A stretch of 64,000 nucleotides of DNA from Micromonospora sp. WMMD1128 (lineage in GTDB: Bacteria > Actinomycetota > Actinomycetes > Mycobacteriales > Micromonosporaceae), in NCBI RefSeq assembly GCF_027497235.1, contig NZ_CP114902.1, forward strand, positions 2,369,501 to 2,433,500. The letters are read 5' to 3'. Shown here piece after piece: positions 1 to 9,050 of the stretch. The notes beneath the pieces are model-generated. The model made no database searches. It was not told where the DNA came from and saw nothing but the letters and a program-made list of their open reading frames with translations. Made by a program: the position numbers and the translations under genes. Within the stretch, counting starts at the first letter, position 1, and the number at the start of each line of letters is the position of its first letter.

Positions 1-606
1 GGCGCGGTCGCGCTCCTCTACGGCGCGCTCGCCGTCGGCCTGCCGGCCGACCCGTTCCCGGCGCTGCCCGTCCTGCTGGCGCTGATCGTCGCCTTCTGGT
101 CGCACGACGCGATGTCCAACTTGGTCGGGGCGCTGCGCGACATCGACGGCGACCGCGCGGGCGGCTACGAGACGCTGCCGGTGCGCCGGGGCGTACCGTT
201 CGCGGTCCGGACCGTGGTGGCGTTGCACGCCGTCGCCATCGGCGCGGCGCTCACCGCCGGCCTGCTGGCCGACCGCGACGCGCGGCCCGCCTACCTGGCC
301 ACGCTGCTCGTCGTCGTGGTCGTGGGCGTCGCCGCGTGGACGCCGCTTGTCGCCCGGGGCGCCGGGATGCCCGTCCTGGTGGCGTTGCGCGCCCACTCCG
401 TCCTGGTCGTCGAACGGGTCGTGCTGGCCTCGGCCGTGGTCGGGCTCGGCCTCGGCGTCGCCGTGCAGCTCCTGCTGGCGCTGCCGATGCTCGCGTTCAC
501 CTGGTGGGCGCAGCGCGGGATGCGCGTCCGGCACGAACTCGGCCCGCCGACCGCCGGCCTGGCCCTGGCCGCCCACCGTCGAGTGCCCCTGGAGGACGCG
601 ACATGA
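1..606 (+). CDS. UbiA-family prenyltransferase (C-terminal part, 5' end outside window)
   Basis: The frame is open from base 1, so the start lies upstream. The 201 visible residues are dominated by hydrophobic membrane helices. Residues about 40–52 contain N-x(5)-RDIDGDRAGG, the second Asp-rich motif of the UbiA superfamily, which binds Mg2+ and prenyl diphosphate in the membrane. UbiA proteins attach isoprenoid chains to aromatic acceptors, and some members are terpene cyclases. The stop codon overlaps the ATG of the next gene by two bases, so it is translationally coupled to the cyclase-like, oxygenase and aminotransferase genes. Context suggests specialised meroterpenoid or terpenoid chemistry, although a quinone pathway role cannot be excluded. 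Confidence 0.85.
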   Translation, partial: GAVALLYGALAVGLPADPFPALPVLLALIVAFWSHDAMSNLVGALRDIDGDRAGGYETLPVRRGVPFAVRTVVALHAVAIGAALTAGLLADRDARPAYLATLLVVVVVGVAAWTPLVARGAGMPVLVALRAHSVLVVERVVLASAVVGLGLGVAVQLLLALPMLAFTWWAQRGMRVRHELGPPTAGLALAAHRRVPLEDAT

Positions 607-2303
607 CCGAGGTGACCGCCGAGGCCGTCGGCAAGGCGATCGCCGCCGGCGCCGAGGCGCTGCTGCGTCGCCAACGCCCCGACGGCGCCTTCGGCGACGA
701 CCCGCCGGCGTCGGTGCTGGGCACCGCGGGCGCGGTGGCCGCGCTGCACGCGGCCGACCCGACCGGCAGCGCCGACCTCGTCGACGCCGGCGCCGCGTGG
801 CTGCGTCGGCAGCAGCACGACGACGGCGGCTGGGGCGGCGTGGTCGGCGCGGACAGCGAGGTGGTGCCCACCGCCGTCGCGGTCGCGGCGCTCGCGCTCG
901 GCGCGCCGGCCGCGAGCGTCGAGGCGATCGCCGCCGGCCGGGCCCGGCTGGCCGCCCTCGGCGGCGTCGACGCCGTCACCGACCGGGCCATCTCGCTGCT
1001 CTGCCGGCAACTGCTCACCATGGCCGGGATGACCGCCGAGGCCGGCCCGCTGCGCCGGCTGCCGCTGGAGATCGTCCTGTTCGACCGGGTCCGTCGCCGG
1101 CGGCTGTCGTTCCGCACCGCGCCCTTCGTCGGCCTCGCCCTGATGCAGGCGGACCTGCTGCCCGCCGGCCGGCTGCGCCGCGCCACGCTGCGCCGGGCCC
1201 GGCCGGTGGCGGTCGGCCTGCTGCGCTCCATCTTCGACCACGAGGGCCGCACCGGCGCGCTGAGCGAGGACCCGTGGCCCGCCGCCCTGGTGCTGCTCGG
1301 CCTGGCCCGCAGCGGCGAGGCGCCGGACATCGCGCGGGCCGTCGTCGGCTGGCTGCGACGGGCGGTACGCCCCGACGGCGCCTGGGACGCGGTGGCGAAC
1401 CTGGACCTGACCCGCTCCGGCTACGCGGTGACCGGGCTGGTCGCCGCCGGGTACGCCGCCGACCCACGCCTGCGTGCCACCCGCGACTTCCTGCACGCCA
1501 CCCAGAAGCCGACCGCGTTCGACGTGCTGGACGTGCCGCCGGGCGGGTGGAGCTACTCCAACGTGGGCGGCTGGCCGGTGACGCTGGAGTCGGCCGAGAT
1601 CCTGTCCGCGCTCGCCGGCCTCCCCGACGCCGACACCGACCCGGTCCTGCGTACCGGCCTGTCCTGGCTCGTCGACCGCCAGGACAGCCGCGGCTCGTGG
1701 AGCCTGTGGGTACGCGACACCCAACTCGCCAACGACGGCCCCTGCCCGGCCATCACCAGCCAGGCCGTCCTCGCGCTGCACGACGCCGGGCACCCGGACG
1801 ACCACCCGGCGATCGCGCGCGCCGCGGCCTGGCTGCTGACCCGGGCGGCGCCCGACGGCACGTTCGAGAACCTCTGGTACCGCGACCACACCTCCGGCAC
1901 GGCAGTGGTGGTGGGCGCGTTGTCGCGCGTCGGCCACGCCCGGCACGAGGTGGTCCGCCGCGCGGTCCGCTGGCTGCGCGACACCCAGTTGCCGGACGGC
2001 TCGTGGGGGCCGGGCGACGGCACGCCCGGCACGGTCGAGGAGACCGCGTGGGCCGTCCAGGGCCTGCTCGCCACCGGCAACCCCGAGGTCGCCGCCGCGG
2101 CGGACCGGGGCGTCGCCTGGCTGGTGTCGGCCGCCGGGCCGGACGGCGGGTGGCCGGCGGCCCGGGTGTGCAACTACATCCGCCACCACATGCGCTACCC
2201 GAACGCGGTGATCACCCAGGCGCTCGCGCTGCGGGCGCTCGGCGACCACCGCCGGGTCGCCGCCGGGCGACCTGACGTCGCGCCCGGGGCGGTCGCCAGA
2301 TGA
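603..2303 (+). CDS. squalene-hopene-cyclase-like / prenyltransferase-squalene oxidase repeat protein
   Basis: The 566-residue protein is built from alpha-barrel repeats of the squalene cyclase type. Seven QW-like motifs are visible (for example RQQHDDGGWGG, RPDGAWDAV, TQLPDGSWGP, GPDGGWPAA). The ATG at 603 overlaps the UbiA stop. Class II terpene cyclases protonate their substrate with a DxDD motif. I find no DxDD; where one might expect it, the protein reads NLDLTRSGYAVTGL. It is also shorter than the roughly 630 residues typical of bacterial hopene cyclases. It may therefore be a divergent cyclase with another acid, or a non-catalytic relative. Its place between a UbiA gene and an FAD monooxygenase supports a terpenoid role. 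Confidence 0.8.
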   Translation: MTEVTAEAVGKAIAAGAEALLRRQRPDGAFGDDPPASVLGTAGAVAALHAADPTGSADLVDAGAAWLRRQQHDDGGWGGVVGADSEVVPTAVAVAALALGAPAASVEAIAAGRARLAALGGVDAVTDRAISLLCRQLLTMAGMTAEAGPLRRLPLEIVLFDRVRRRRLSFRTAPFVGLALMQADLLPAGRLRRATLRRARPVAVGLLRSIFDHEGRTGALSEDPWPAALVLLGLARSGEAPDIARAVVGWLRRAVRPDGAWDAVANLDLTRSGYAVTGLVAAGYAADPRLRATRDFLHATQKPTAFDVLDVPPGGWSYSNVGGWPVTLESAEILSALAGLPDADTDPVLRTGLSWLVDRQDSRGSWSLWVRDTQLANDGPCPAITSQAVLALHDAGHPDDHPAIARAAAWLLTRAAPDGTFENLWYRDHTSGTAVVVGALSRVGHARHEVVRRAVRWLRDTQLPDGSWGPGDGTPGTVEETAWAVQGLLATGNPEVAAAADRGVAWLVSAAGPDGGWPAARVCNYIRHHMRYPNAVITQALALRALGDHRRVAAGRPDVAPGAVAR

Positions 2304-3568
2304 GCGCCGACGTCGTGGTGGTGGGCGCCGGCGCCGGTGGGCTGGCCAGCGCCCGCGCGCTCGGCGCGCTCGGCCTGCGGGTGGTGGTGCTCGACCGGCA
2401 GCGCACCCCGGCGGCCATCGCCAAGGGCGAGATCCTCCAGCCGGAGACCGTCCGCATCCTCGACTCCTGGGGCGCGCTCGACCCGCTGCGGGCCACCGGC
2501 GCCCGCCCGGTCGGGCGGCTGGCCATCCGCGACCCGTACGGCGAACCGTTGCTCTGCCTCGACTACACCGGCCTGCCCGGCGCGTACCGGGAGATCCTCT
2601 GCGCCGACTACGGCGACCTGCGCGGCGTGCTCGCCGACGGGCTGCCCGCCACGGTGGACCTGCGGTGGGGCCGGCGGGTCACCGGCCTGCGGCGCGACGA
2701 CACCGGCCGGGTCACCGGCGTCCGGGTCACCGGCGACGGGACCGACGAGGAGATCCCGGCGGCGCTCGTGGTGGCCGCCGATGGCATGTCCTCGCCGCTG
2801 CGCCGGGCCGCCGGCATCGCGGTGCGACGCAGCGAGTACCCGCACGGCCTGGTCGCCTTCGACGTGGCCGACGCCGAGGTGGCCGACGAGGTGACCGCCT
2901 ACCGGACCGGCCGCGGCCTCTGCCTGGTCTATCCGCTGCCGGGCGGCCGGTGCCGCCTCTACGTCCAGGTGACACCGGACGAGTTCCGGGGCCGGGCCGA
3001 CCTGGGCAGCTGGTGCGACCGGCTGCTCGCCGACGTGCCGGCGGTCCGGCCGCTGGAGCCGGCGATCCGGGCGAGCCTGCACCGCCGGCAGCTCCTCGCC
3101 GTCTACCGGCTGCGCACCGCCCGCCTGACCGTGCCCGGTCTCGCGCTCGTCGGCGAGGCCGCGCACGCGGTGCACCCGATGGCGGCGCAGGGCGTCAACA
3201 GCTCCCTCGGCGACGCCGAGACGCTCGCCGCCGGCCTGGCCGCCGAGGGCGGCACGCCGGAACCCGCCGCGGTGGATCGGGCGCTGCGGGCGTACGAGGC
3301 CGCGCGCCGGCCCCGCCTCGACCACGTGGCGACCGTCAGCCACAACGCCTCCCGCATGATCACCAGCGTGGCCGGGCTGCCGAAGCTGCTCGGCTCGCGG
3401 ATGATGCGCCGCACCGCCGCCAACCCCCGGCTGCTCGGGCTCACCGCCGGCAACCTCTCCGGCACGGACCTGCGACCGCTCTCCCTCGTCGACCGGCTCC
3501 ACCAGCTCGGCGTGCTCACCGACCGGCACGCACACACCCGTTCCGCACCGGCGCCGTCGGAGAAGTGA
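2300..3568 (+). CDS. FAD-dependent monooxygenase (UbiH/PHBH type)
   Basis: 422 residues, starting at an ATGA overlap with the preceding gene. The Rossmann FAD site GAGAGG lies near residue 9, with the acidic end of strand 2 in LDRQ. A DG motif (AADGMSSPLRR) follows mid-protein, and the flavin-ribityl motif near residue 290 reads GEAAHAVHPMAAQGVN. In most group A hydroxylases that motif is GDAAH, so Glu replaces the usual Asp. Such enzymes hydroxylate aromatic rings or epoxidise alkenes using NAD(P)H and O2. Within this operon a plausible job is oxygenation or epoxidation of a prenylated intermediate before cyclisation; this is inference. Confidence 0.88.
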   Translation: MSADVVVVGAGAGGLASARALGALGLRVVVLDRQRTPAAIAKGEILQPETVRILDSWGALDPLRATGARPVGRLAIRDPYGEPLLCLDYTGLPGAYREILCADYGDLRGVLADGLPATVDLRWGRRVTGLRRDDTGRVTGVRVTGDGTDEEIPAALVVAADGMSSPLRRAAGIAVRRSEYPHGLVAFDVADAEVADEVTAYRTGRGLCLVYPLPGGRCRLYVQVTPDEFRGRADLGSWCDRLLADVPAVRPLEPAIRASLHRRQLLAVYRLRTARLTVPGLALVGEAAHAVHPMAAQGVNSSLGDAETLAAGLAAEGGTPEPAAVDRALRAYEAARRPRLDHVATVSHNASRMITSVAGLPKLLGSRMMRRTAANPRLLGLTAGNLSGTDLRPLSLVDRLHQLGVLTDRHAHTRSAPAPSEK

Positions 3569-3574
3569 GCCACC

Positions 3575-4591
3575 ATGACACCTGCCACCACCATCGCCCC
3601 GGTCGACCTGTCGATGAACGAGACGCCGTACCCGCCGTTGCCCGGCGTTCTTCGGCTCGTCACCGACGGCGCCGCCGCCCTCCAGCGGTATCCGGACCGC
3701 ACCGCCGCCGCGCTCGTGGCCGCGCTGTCCGCGCGCCTGGAGGTGGGGCCGGAGGCGATCCTGGTCGGCCCCGGCTCGGCCGGGCTGTGCCAACACCTCG
3801 TGCAGTCCCTCGGCCCCCGGCCGGAGGTCGTGCACGCGGCCCTGTCGTTCGAGGGCTACCCGCTGATCATCCGCAACGCGGGCGCCCGCGCGGTGCCGGT
3901 GCCGCTCGACGGGTACGACCACGACCTGCCCGCGATGGCGGACGCGGTCACCGAGCGGACCCGGTGCGTGCTGCTGTGCCACCCCAACAACCCGACCGGG
4001 GCGGCGCTGCGCCGGGACCGGGTGGAGGCGTTCCTCGACCGGATCCCGGCCGACGTGCCGGTCATCGTGGACGAGGCGTACCGCGAGTTCGTCACCGACC
4101 CGGCCGCGCCGGACGGGATGGAGCTGTACCGGGCGTACGACAACGTCTGCGTGCTGCGCACCTTCTCCAAGGCGTACGGGCTGGCCGCGCTGCGGATCGG
4201 CTACGCCGTGCTGCCGCCCCGGCTGGTCCCGCCGGCCGCGATGACCGGCGCGGTGTTCTTCCCCAACGCGCTCGCCCAGGCGGCGGCCGTGGCCAGCCTG
4301 ACGCCGGAGGTCGAGTCGGAGCTGACCCGGCGGTGCGCGGACCTGGTGACGGCACGTACCCGGCTGACCGGCGCGCTGCGTGACCTCGGGCTCACCGTGG
4401 CACCAAGCGAGGCGAACTTCCTGTGGCTGCCGCTGGGGGAGCGGGCCGTGCCGTTCGCCGACCGGGCCCGGGCGGCCGGGATCCTGGTGATGGCGCTGCC
4501 CGGGGCCGGGGTGCGGATCACCGTGGGCTCGGACGAGGCGAACGACCGGCTCCGCACGTTCGTCCGGGACCTGCTCGCCGAGGGCTTCTAG
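3575..4591 (+). CDS. PLP aminotransferase, histidinol-phosphate/aromatic aminotransferase type
   Basis: 338 residues, class I/II aminotransferase fold. Signatures are NETPYPPLP at the N-terminus, HPNNPTG near residue 134, VDEAYREF, the PLP-lysine motif TFSKAYGLAALRIGY near residue 199, and the carboxylate-binding arginine in GVRITVGSDEAN. The length matches HisC/Pat. It starts six bases after the monooxygenase and is the last gene of the operon. A lone HisC-like gene inside a terpenoid-type operon, with no other his genes nearby, suggests it aminates a pathway intermediate or supplies an aromatic precursor rather than serving histidine synthesis. Confidence 0.88.
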   Translation: MTPATTIAPVDLSMNETPYPPLPGVLRLVTDGAAALQRYPDRTAAALVAALSARLEVGPEAILVGPGSAGLCQHLVQSLGPRPEVVHAALSFEGYPLIIRNAGARAVPVPLDGYDHDLPAMADAVTERTRCVLLCHPNNPTGAALRRDRVEAFLDRIPADVPVIVDEAYREFVTDPAAPDGMELYRAYDNVCVLRTFSKAYGLAALRIGYAVLPPRLVPPAAMTGAVFFPNALAQAAAVASLTPEVESELTRRCADLVTARTRLTGALRDLGLTVAPSEANFLWLPLGERAVPFADRARAAGILVMALPGAGVRITVGSDEANDRLRTFVRDLLAEGF

Positions 4592-4687
4592 AATTTCTTC
4601 CCGCCGTGCCGTCGAATTCCGGCCGGGTCGTTCGTAGAACAGGCGAGACGATCCCATCGGGTCCCACGCGCACCGGAAGGCGGAGGC

Positions 4688-5251
4688 ATGGCGAAGCTGA
4701 TCTACGTGACGAACGTGTCGATCGACGGCTACATCGAGGACGAGAAAGGAGTCTTCGCCTGGCTGCCACCCGACGACGAGGTCTTCACGTTCACCACCGA
4801 TCTCCTGCGGTCGGCGGGCACCTTCCTCTACGGGCGGCGCCTGTACGAGTCGATGGCCGTCTGGGAGACCGACGCTTCGCTGGCCGCGCGGTCCGACCTG
4901 ATGGCCGAGTTCGCGAACGTCTGGCAGGCGGCCGACAAGATCGTCTACTCCACGACCCTCACCACGGCGGCCACGGCCCGCACCAGCGTGGAGCGCCGGT
5001 TCGACCCCGCCGCCGTGCGCCGGCTGAAGGCCACGGCCGGCAGCGACATCACCATCGGCGGTGCCGACCTGGCGGCGCAGGCCATCCGGGCCGGACTCGT
5101 CGACGAGTGCCAGCTGATCGTCTGGCCCACGACCGTCGGCGGCGGCAAGCCGGGACTGCCCACCGGCGTACGCACCGACTACGAGTTCCTCGGCGAACGC
5201 CGATTCCGCAACGGCGTCGTCCTCCTCCGTTACCGCCCGCTCGCCGACTGA
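4688..5251 (+). CDS. dihydrofolate reductase / RibD C-terminal family protein
   Basis: 187 residues. The N-terminus MAKLIYVTNVSIDGYIED and the later GGADLAAQAIRAGLVDECQLIVWPTTVGGGKPG are typical of the stand-alone RibD_C/DHFR-like reductases common in actinomycetes. These are assumed to be NADPH reductases, but their substrates are generally unknown. An AAGGCGG ribosome binding site lies just upstream of the ATG. It stands alone, 97 bases after the aminotransferase, and nothing ties it to the upstream operon. Confidence 0.85.
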   Translation: MAKLIYVTNVSIDGYIEDEKGVFAWLPPDDEVFTFTTDLLRSAGTFLYGRRLYESMAVWETDASLAARSDLMAEFANVWQAADKIVYSTTLTTAATARTSVERRFDPAAVRRLKATAGSDITIGGADLAAQAIRAGLVDECQLIVWPTTVGGGKPGLPTGVRTDYEFLGERRFRNGVVLLRYRPLAD

Positions 5252-5287
5252 CCGGGGCCACCCGGCCCGTCCGCCGGTGACGCCCGG

Positions 5288-6211
5288 ATGAGCCTGGTGT
5301 CGGCGTTCGTGCCGATCTGGATCCTCACCGCGGTCGGCTACACGGCCTGTCGTCGGGGGCTGCTGGGCGCGGCGGCGGCGTCGGTGCTCGGCCGGTTCGT
5401 GTTCCACCTCGCGATGCCGGCCGCCCTGTTCCTGGCCCTGTCCCGAACGCCGCTGGCCGGGTTCGCCGGCCGCTCGCTGCTCGCCTTCGCGGCGAGCACC
5501 GTCGCGGTCGTCGGGCTCGGCTGGGCCGGCGCGAGCCGGCTGTTCGGTCGCGAGCCCGGCGAACGGCCGATCTGGGGCATGGCCGCCGGGTACGTGAACT
5601 CGGCGAACCTCGGCATCCCCATCGCCACGCAGATCCTCGGCGACGTGTCGTTCCTCGCGGAGGTGGTGCTGTTGCAGGTGCTTGTGGTGACGCCGGTGAT
5701 CCTGGTCCCCCTGGACCGACACCGCGATCCGACCGCGCGGGTCCGGGTCCGCCGGATCGCCTCCCTGCCGGTACGCAACCCGGTGATCCTGGCGTCGCTG
5801 CTCGGTGTGGCGTGCTCGGCCGCCGGCCTGCGTCCGCCGGCCGCCGTCGGCGCGTCGCTCACCCTGCTGTCCGGCGCCGCGGTTCCGGCCGCCCTGGTCG
5901 CGCTCGGCGCGTCCCTGCACCGCCCGGCGCCGTCGCGGGCCGCGCCGGCCGAGTGGGCCGAGCTGGCCGTGATCACCGCGCTGAAGCTCGTGGCGCAGCC
6001 GGTCCTCGCGTACGCGGCCGGGCTGGCGCTGCACCTGTCCGCGCCGCAGTTGCTCGCCGTCGTGGTGTGCGCGGGCCTGCCGACCGCGCAGAACACGTTC
6101 ATCTACAGCCAGGAGTACGGCGTCGGCGAGGCGGTGGCCAACCGGGCGGTGGCGGTGACCACGACGCTGTCGCTCGCCACCCTGGCCGCAGCGGCGGCGC
6201 TGCTCGGGTAG
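5288..6211 (+). CDS. AEC-family (auxin efflux carrier-like) transporter
   Basis: 307 residues with about ten hydrophobic segments in two similar halves. The internal GYVNSANLGIPIATQ segment and the C-terminal GLPTAQNTFIYSQEYG segment match the conserved Asn/Pro-containing crossover motifs of bacterial AEC permeases. Members export or import small organic acids; the substrate here cannot be read from sequence. It lies 36 bases after the DHFR-like gene and could be cotranscribed with it. Confidence 0.85.
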   Translation: MSLVSAFVPIWILTAVGYTACRRGLLGAAAASVLGRFVFHLAMPAALFLALSRTPLAGFAGRSLLAFAASTVAVVGLGWAGASRLFGREPGERPIWGMAAGYVNSANLGIPIATQILGDVSFLAEVVLLQVLVVTPVILVPLDRHRDPTARVRVRRIASLPVRNPVILASLLGVACSAAGLRPPAAVGASLTLLSGAAVPAALVALGASLHRPAPSRAAPAEWAELAVITALKLVAQPVLAYAAGLALHLSAPQLLAVVVCAGLPTAQNTFIYSQEYGVGEAVANRAVAVTTTLSLATLAAAAALLG

Positions 6212-6777
6212 GTCCGTCAGGTGACCCGTCCAGCGATCATGGTGGTTCACGTCGACCAGACGGGTCCACGCCTCCGGTGGCCGCGAGTTCCCGCGGCGCG
6301 CGACTCGCGGTAGATCCGGATGCCCGACTGCGCGGGTTGACGGCATCGGTTTCACCAGAGGTCGAGTTGTCCGGGAACCTCGTCGGTGATGCGGTCAGGG
6401 AGTTGCCACAGGCGCACGGTGGCGTCCGGCCCTTTGGTGAGCCAACGGCCTTGGCCGTTGTTGGCCGCGATGGCGTTCTGGGTCATGTCGAGGCCGTAGT
6501 CGACGTCAGCCTGCCACCGCAAACGGTCGCCGACGACTCTGTCGGGTGAGTGACCATCCACCCGACTCCAGCGACTTCGCTGATCCATCCCACCGGCGGG
6601 AGAACGACGTCGGCGATCAGGACAGGGCGCACCGCCGCAGCCTAACGCCGCGCCGCAGACAACCGTCGCCCTCGTCACTGGTCTGCCGGCGCTAGCGCAT
6701 CAGACGGCACCGCGCGATCTCATGTTCTCTCATCGGCATCGTCGACTGAGACTGGCTGCCGAGCAACGGCGGGTTGC
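6212..6777. other. gene-poor gap (566 bp)
   Basis: Between the AEC transporter and the YjbR protein only the weak minus-strand fragment is seen. No convincing hairpin terminator, promoter or mobile-element end was recognised. Confidence 0.4.
6352..6678 (-). CDS. hypothetical protein fragment
   Basis: A 108-residue frame. Its C-terminal part (WQADVDYGLDMTQNAIAA, then WLTKGPDATVRLWQLPDR and EVPGQLDLW) looks like natural protein, while the N-terminal half is arginine-rich and unconvincing. I do not recognise the family. It may be the end of a decayed gene, since no matching N-terminal domain is present. Base composition is slightly less GC-biased than its neighbours. Confidence 0.25.
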   Translation of the reverse strand: MTRATVVCGAALGCGGAPCPDRRRRSPAGGMDQRSRWSRVDGHSPDRVVGDRLRWQADVDYGLDMTQNAIAANNGQGRWLTKGPDATVRLWQLPDRITDEVPGQLDLW

Positions 6778-7176
6778 TCAGGGCCGTCGGGAGTCGAGCA
6801 GCGTGATCCTGCGTGCCCCGGCCGTACGTCGGTAGCTGGCGTCGAGTAGCTCGCCGACCTCATCCCAGCCAATGTCATCGGTGAGGTCCACACCGACCCA
6901 CCCGGAGGCCCCCAGGTAGGCCGGCACGAAGCAACGGTCTTCGGCCAGCAGCGCCGTGCGCTCGTCGGGGTCGACCAGCACGATCACCGACTGTCCGTGC
7001 TGTTGATAGACGCCGTCGACCTTCACCGATCCCCCGTAGTAGGCGAAGACTTTGGTGGTGTAGAAGGCGGGACGCCCATGGGAGATCTTCTCGGCCGCGT
7101 CGGGGAAGGCCAGGGCGAGCGTTCGCAGCCGGCCCAGGAGCGGGTCCGCCTCGTCGAACATGATGGGGTGCGGCAT
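6778..7176 (-). CDS. MmcQ/YjbR family protein
   Basis: 132 residues from the ATG at 7176. The opening MPHPIMFDEADPLLGRL, the SHGRPAFYTTKVFAYYGGS segment and the closing DEVGELLDASYRR are characteristic of the YjbR/MmcQ fold, a small CyaY-like domain whose members were named as DNA-binding proteins but lack a firm function. An in-frame ATG six codons upstream (7194) is possible but has poorer spacing. It is downstream of, and on the same strand as, the two-component pair, with a 59-base gap. Confidence 0.82.
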   Translation of the reverse strand: MPHPIMFDEADPLLGRLRTLALAFPDAAEKISHGRPAFYTTKVFAYYGGSVKVDGVYQQHGQSVIVLVDPDERTALLAEDRCFVPAYLGASGWVGVDLTDDIGWDEVGELLDASYRRTAGARRITLLDSRRP

Positions 7177-7235
7177 ACCAGAAGGTAAGCACATCCTGGG
7201 CGGCCACGGCGCGGTACCGCTGCCGTGGCTGCCGT

Positions 7236-7889
7236 TCAAGCAGCTTCGACGATCCGGTGCTCCCAGGCCCAAACGGCGATCTCGGTGCGGTTGCGTAGGC
7301 CGAGCTTTGTCTGGATGGTCGAGACGTGACTCTTGACCGTACTCAGGGAGATGAACAGCTCGGACCCGATCTCCAGGTTGGTCCGGCCGCGCGCGATCTC
7401 CCGTACCACCTCGATCTCGCGTTCCGACAACGACGGCAGCGACTTGTCGGGTTCTGGTTTCGGCGCGGTCAGGTGGCGTAGCAGCCGTACGGTGACCGAC
7501 GGGGAGACCAGCGCATCGCCGTTGTGGGCGGCGCGTACGGCCTCGACCAGCAGGGCCGGGCCGGCGTCTTTGAGGATGAAGCCGGCCGCGCCGCCGCGCA
7601 GTGCCCCGTACACGTATTCGTCGAGGTCGAATGTGGTGACGACGATGACCCGCATCGGGTTGGGTACGCGGGGCCCGGCCAGTGCCCGGGTCACCTCGAT
7701 GCCGTCGAGCCGGGGCATTCGGATGTCCACCAGGCAGACGTCGGGGCGCAACTGGCGGGCCTGGGCGATTGCGTCGACACCGTCTGACGCCTCGGCGATG
7801 ACGCTGATGTCCGACTGGTCTTCGAGGATGAGCTTCAGGCCACTGCGGATCATCGCCTGGTCGTCGGCGAGCAGTACGCGGATTGTCAT
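7236..7889 (-). CDS. NarL/FixJ-type response regulator
   Basis: 217 residues. The receiver domain runs from about 3 to 120, with acidic pair ADDQ and the phospho-acceptor Asp in CLVDIRMPRLDG (near residue 53). A LuxR-type helix-turn-helix follows (LSEREIEVVREIARGRTN … STVKSHVSTIQTKLG). Its ATG overlaps the kinase stop (ATGA at 7886–7889), so the two are coupled. The divergent ABC exporter 1.8 kb away is the likely regulated target, the common arrangement for this kinase class in actinomycetes; this is inference. Confidence 0.93.
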   Translation of the reverse strand: MTIRVLLADDQAMIRSGLKLILEDQSDISVIAEASDGVDAIAQARQLRPDVCLVDIRMPRLDGIEVTRALAGPRVPNPMRVIVVTTFDLDEYVYGALRGGAAGFILKDAGPALLVEAVRAAHNGDALVSPSVTVRLLRHLTAPKPEPDKSLPSLSEREIEVVREIARGRTNLEIGSELFISLSTVKSHVSTIQTKLGLRNRTEIAVWAWEHRIVEAA

Positions 7890-9040
7890 CGCGGCCGTCC
7901 CTCATTGATAGGCAGGGTGGCCAGGACCGACCAGCCGGCGTCGGGGTGGGGACCGGCGGCGAGCGAACCGCCGAGGGTTTCGACGCGTTCGCGCATGCCG
8001 ACGAGGCCGTACCCGCCCCGGTGGGCGGCGCGGGCGGGGCCCGGTGGCGCGTCGTCGACCACCTCGACCCTGACGCCGGCGGGGTTCTGGTCGACGGTGA
8101 CGGTGACGCCGTGGGCGTGCGGCGCGTGGCGGGCCACGTTCGTCAGCGCCTCCCGGACGATCCGGTACACGGTGCTGGTCACCTCCGGTGGCCATGCCGT
8201 CCTCTGCTCGGGCATCCGCAGGCGCACCGGCGGGCCCTGCCGGTTGAAGCGCTCGACGAGTACGCCGAGCTGTTCCGGCCCGGCCGAGGCGGGTGGAGCG
8301 TCCTCGGCATCGCGTAGCAACCCGACCACGCGGCGCATCGCGCGCATCGCCTCGGTGCCGGCGGCCTCGATCCCCGTCAGCGACTCGGCCACCTGCCCCG
8401 GGTCTTTGCGCGCGACGACGTGGGCGGCCTGCGCCTGGATCAGCATGCCGGTGATGTGGTGGGCCACCACGTCGTGCAGTTCCCGGGCCAGTTCCAGCCG
8501 CTCGTCCCGGCGCACCTTCTCGGCGGTGGCCGCCGCCCGGTCGTCCAGCAGCCGCAGTGCCAGCCCGGCCGTGACCGCGCCGAGCCAGGCCACGACATTC
8601 ATCAACACGACCCCGGAGGCGCCCGAGGTGGTGCCCGAGGCATGCGGCCGTGCGGCGAGACAGGCGCCGCCGACCACCGCGAGCCCTCCGGCGGCAAGTA
8701 CACCAGCCGGTACGGGAGGCAGGGCTCGCACCGCCGACCCGACGAGGACGGCGAGCGCCAGCGCCATGGCCGGTCCCGGCTCGGTCGGGAGGTGGAACAG
8801 CCGGGCCCCCGCGATGGCCAGTCCAGCGATCCCAAGACCGGCGATCGCCGCCCACGCCCGCTGCCGCCGTCGTACCAGCGCCAGCACACAGACCACGACG
8901 GCGGCCGAACCGCCCGCCAGCCAGTACCGGACGCCCCAGGTCTGGGCGATCGCCGCGGCCTCGATGCCGATCGCGGCGAGGAAGACCACGGCGAGTCCCG
9001 CCGTGGCCGCGGCCCGGAACAGCCGGTGACAGATGCTCAC
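7886..9040 (-). CDS. sensor histidine kinase (HisKA_3 family)
   Basis: 384 residues if the GTG at 9040 is used, which follows the upstream gene by ten bases; a start at 9100 would overlap that gene by 50 bases. About five hydrophobic segments form the N-terminal half. The phospho-acceptor His lies in LARELHDVVAHHITGM, followed by an HATPase domain with EALTNVARHAPHA (N box) and GGYGLVGMRERVETLGG (G box). It pairs with the response regulator encoded immediately downstream. The input signal is unknown; with an ABC exporter next door, a cell-envelope or drug-stress signal is plausible. Confidence 0.92.
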   Translation of the reverse strand: MSICHRLFRAAATAGLAVVFLAAIGIEAAAIAQTWGVRYWLAGGSAAVVVCVLALVRRRQRAWAAIAGLGIAGLAIAGARLFHLPTEPGPAMALALAVLVGSAVRALPPVPAGVLAAGGLAVVGGACLAARPHASGTTSGASGVVLMNVVAWLGAVTAGLALRLLDDRAAATAEKVRRDERLELARELHDVVAHHITGMLIQAQAAHVVARKDPGQVAESLTGIEAAGTEAMRAMRRVVGLLRDAEDAPPASAGPEQLGVLVERFNRQGPPVRLRMPEQRTAWPPEVTSTVYRIVREALTNVARHAPHAHGVTVTVDQNPAGVRVEVVDDAPPGPARAAHRGGYGLVGMRERVETLGGSLAAGPHPDAGWSVLATLPINEGRPR

Positions 9041-9050
9041 CCTGTTCAAG

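Noticed and set aside
291..2249. Long minus-strand frame opposite the cyclase-like gene
   Set aside because: Composition is atypical and repetitive, with no recognised domain; the plus-strand gene explains the codon pattern.
2195..6355. Very long minus-strand open frame (about 1,386 codons)
   Set aside because: It lies opposite well-supported plus-strand genes with clear families, is rich in Arg/Gly/His/Gln, and shows no protein motif; it is the usual antisense artefact of high-GC DNA.
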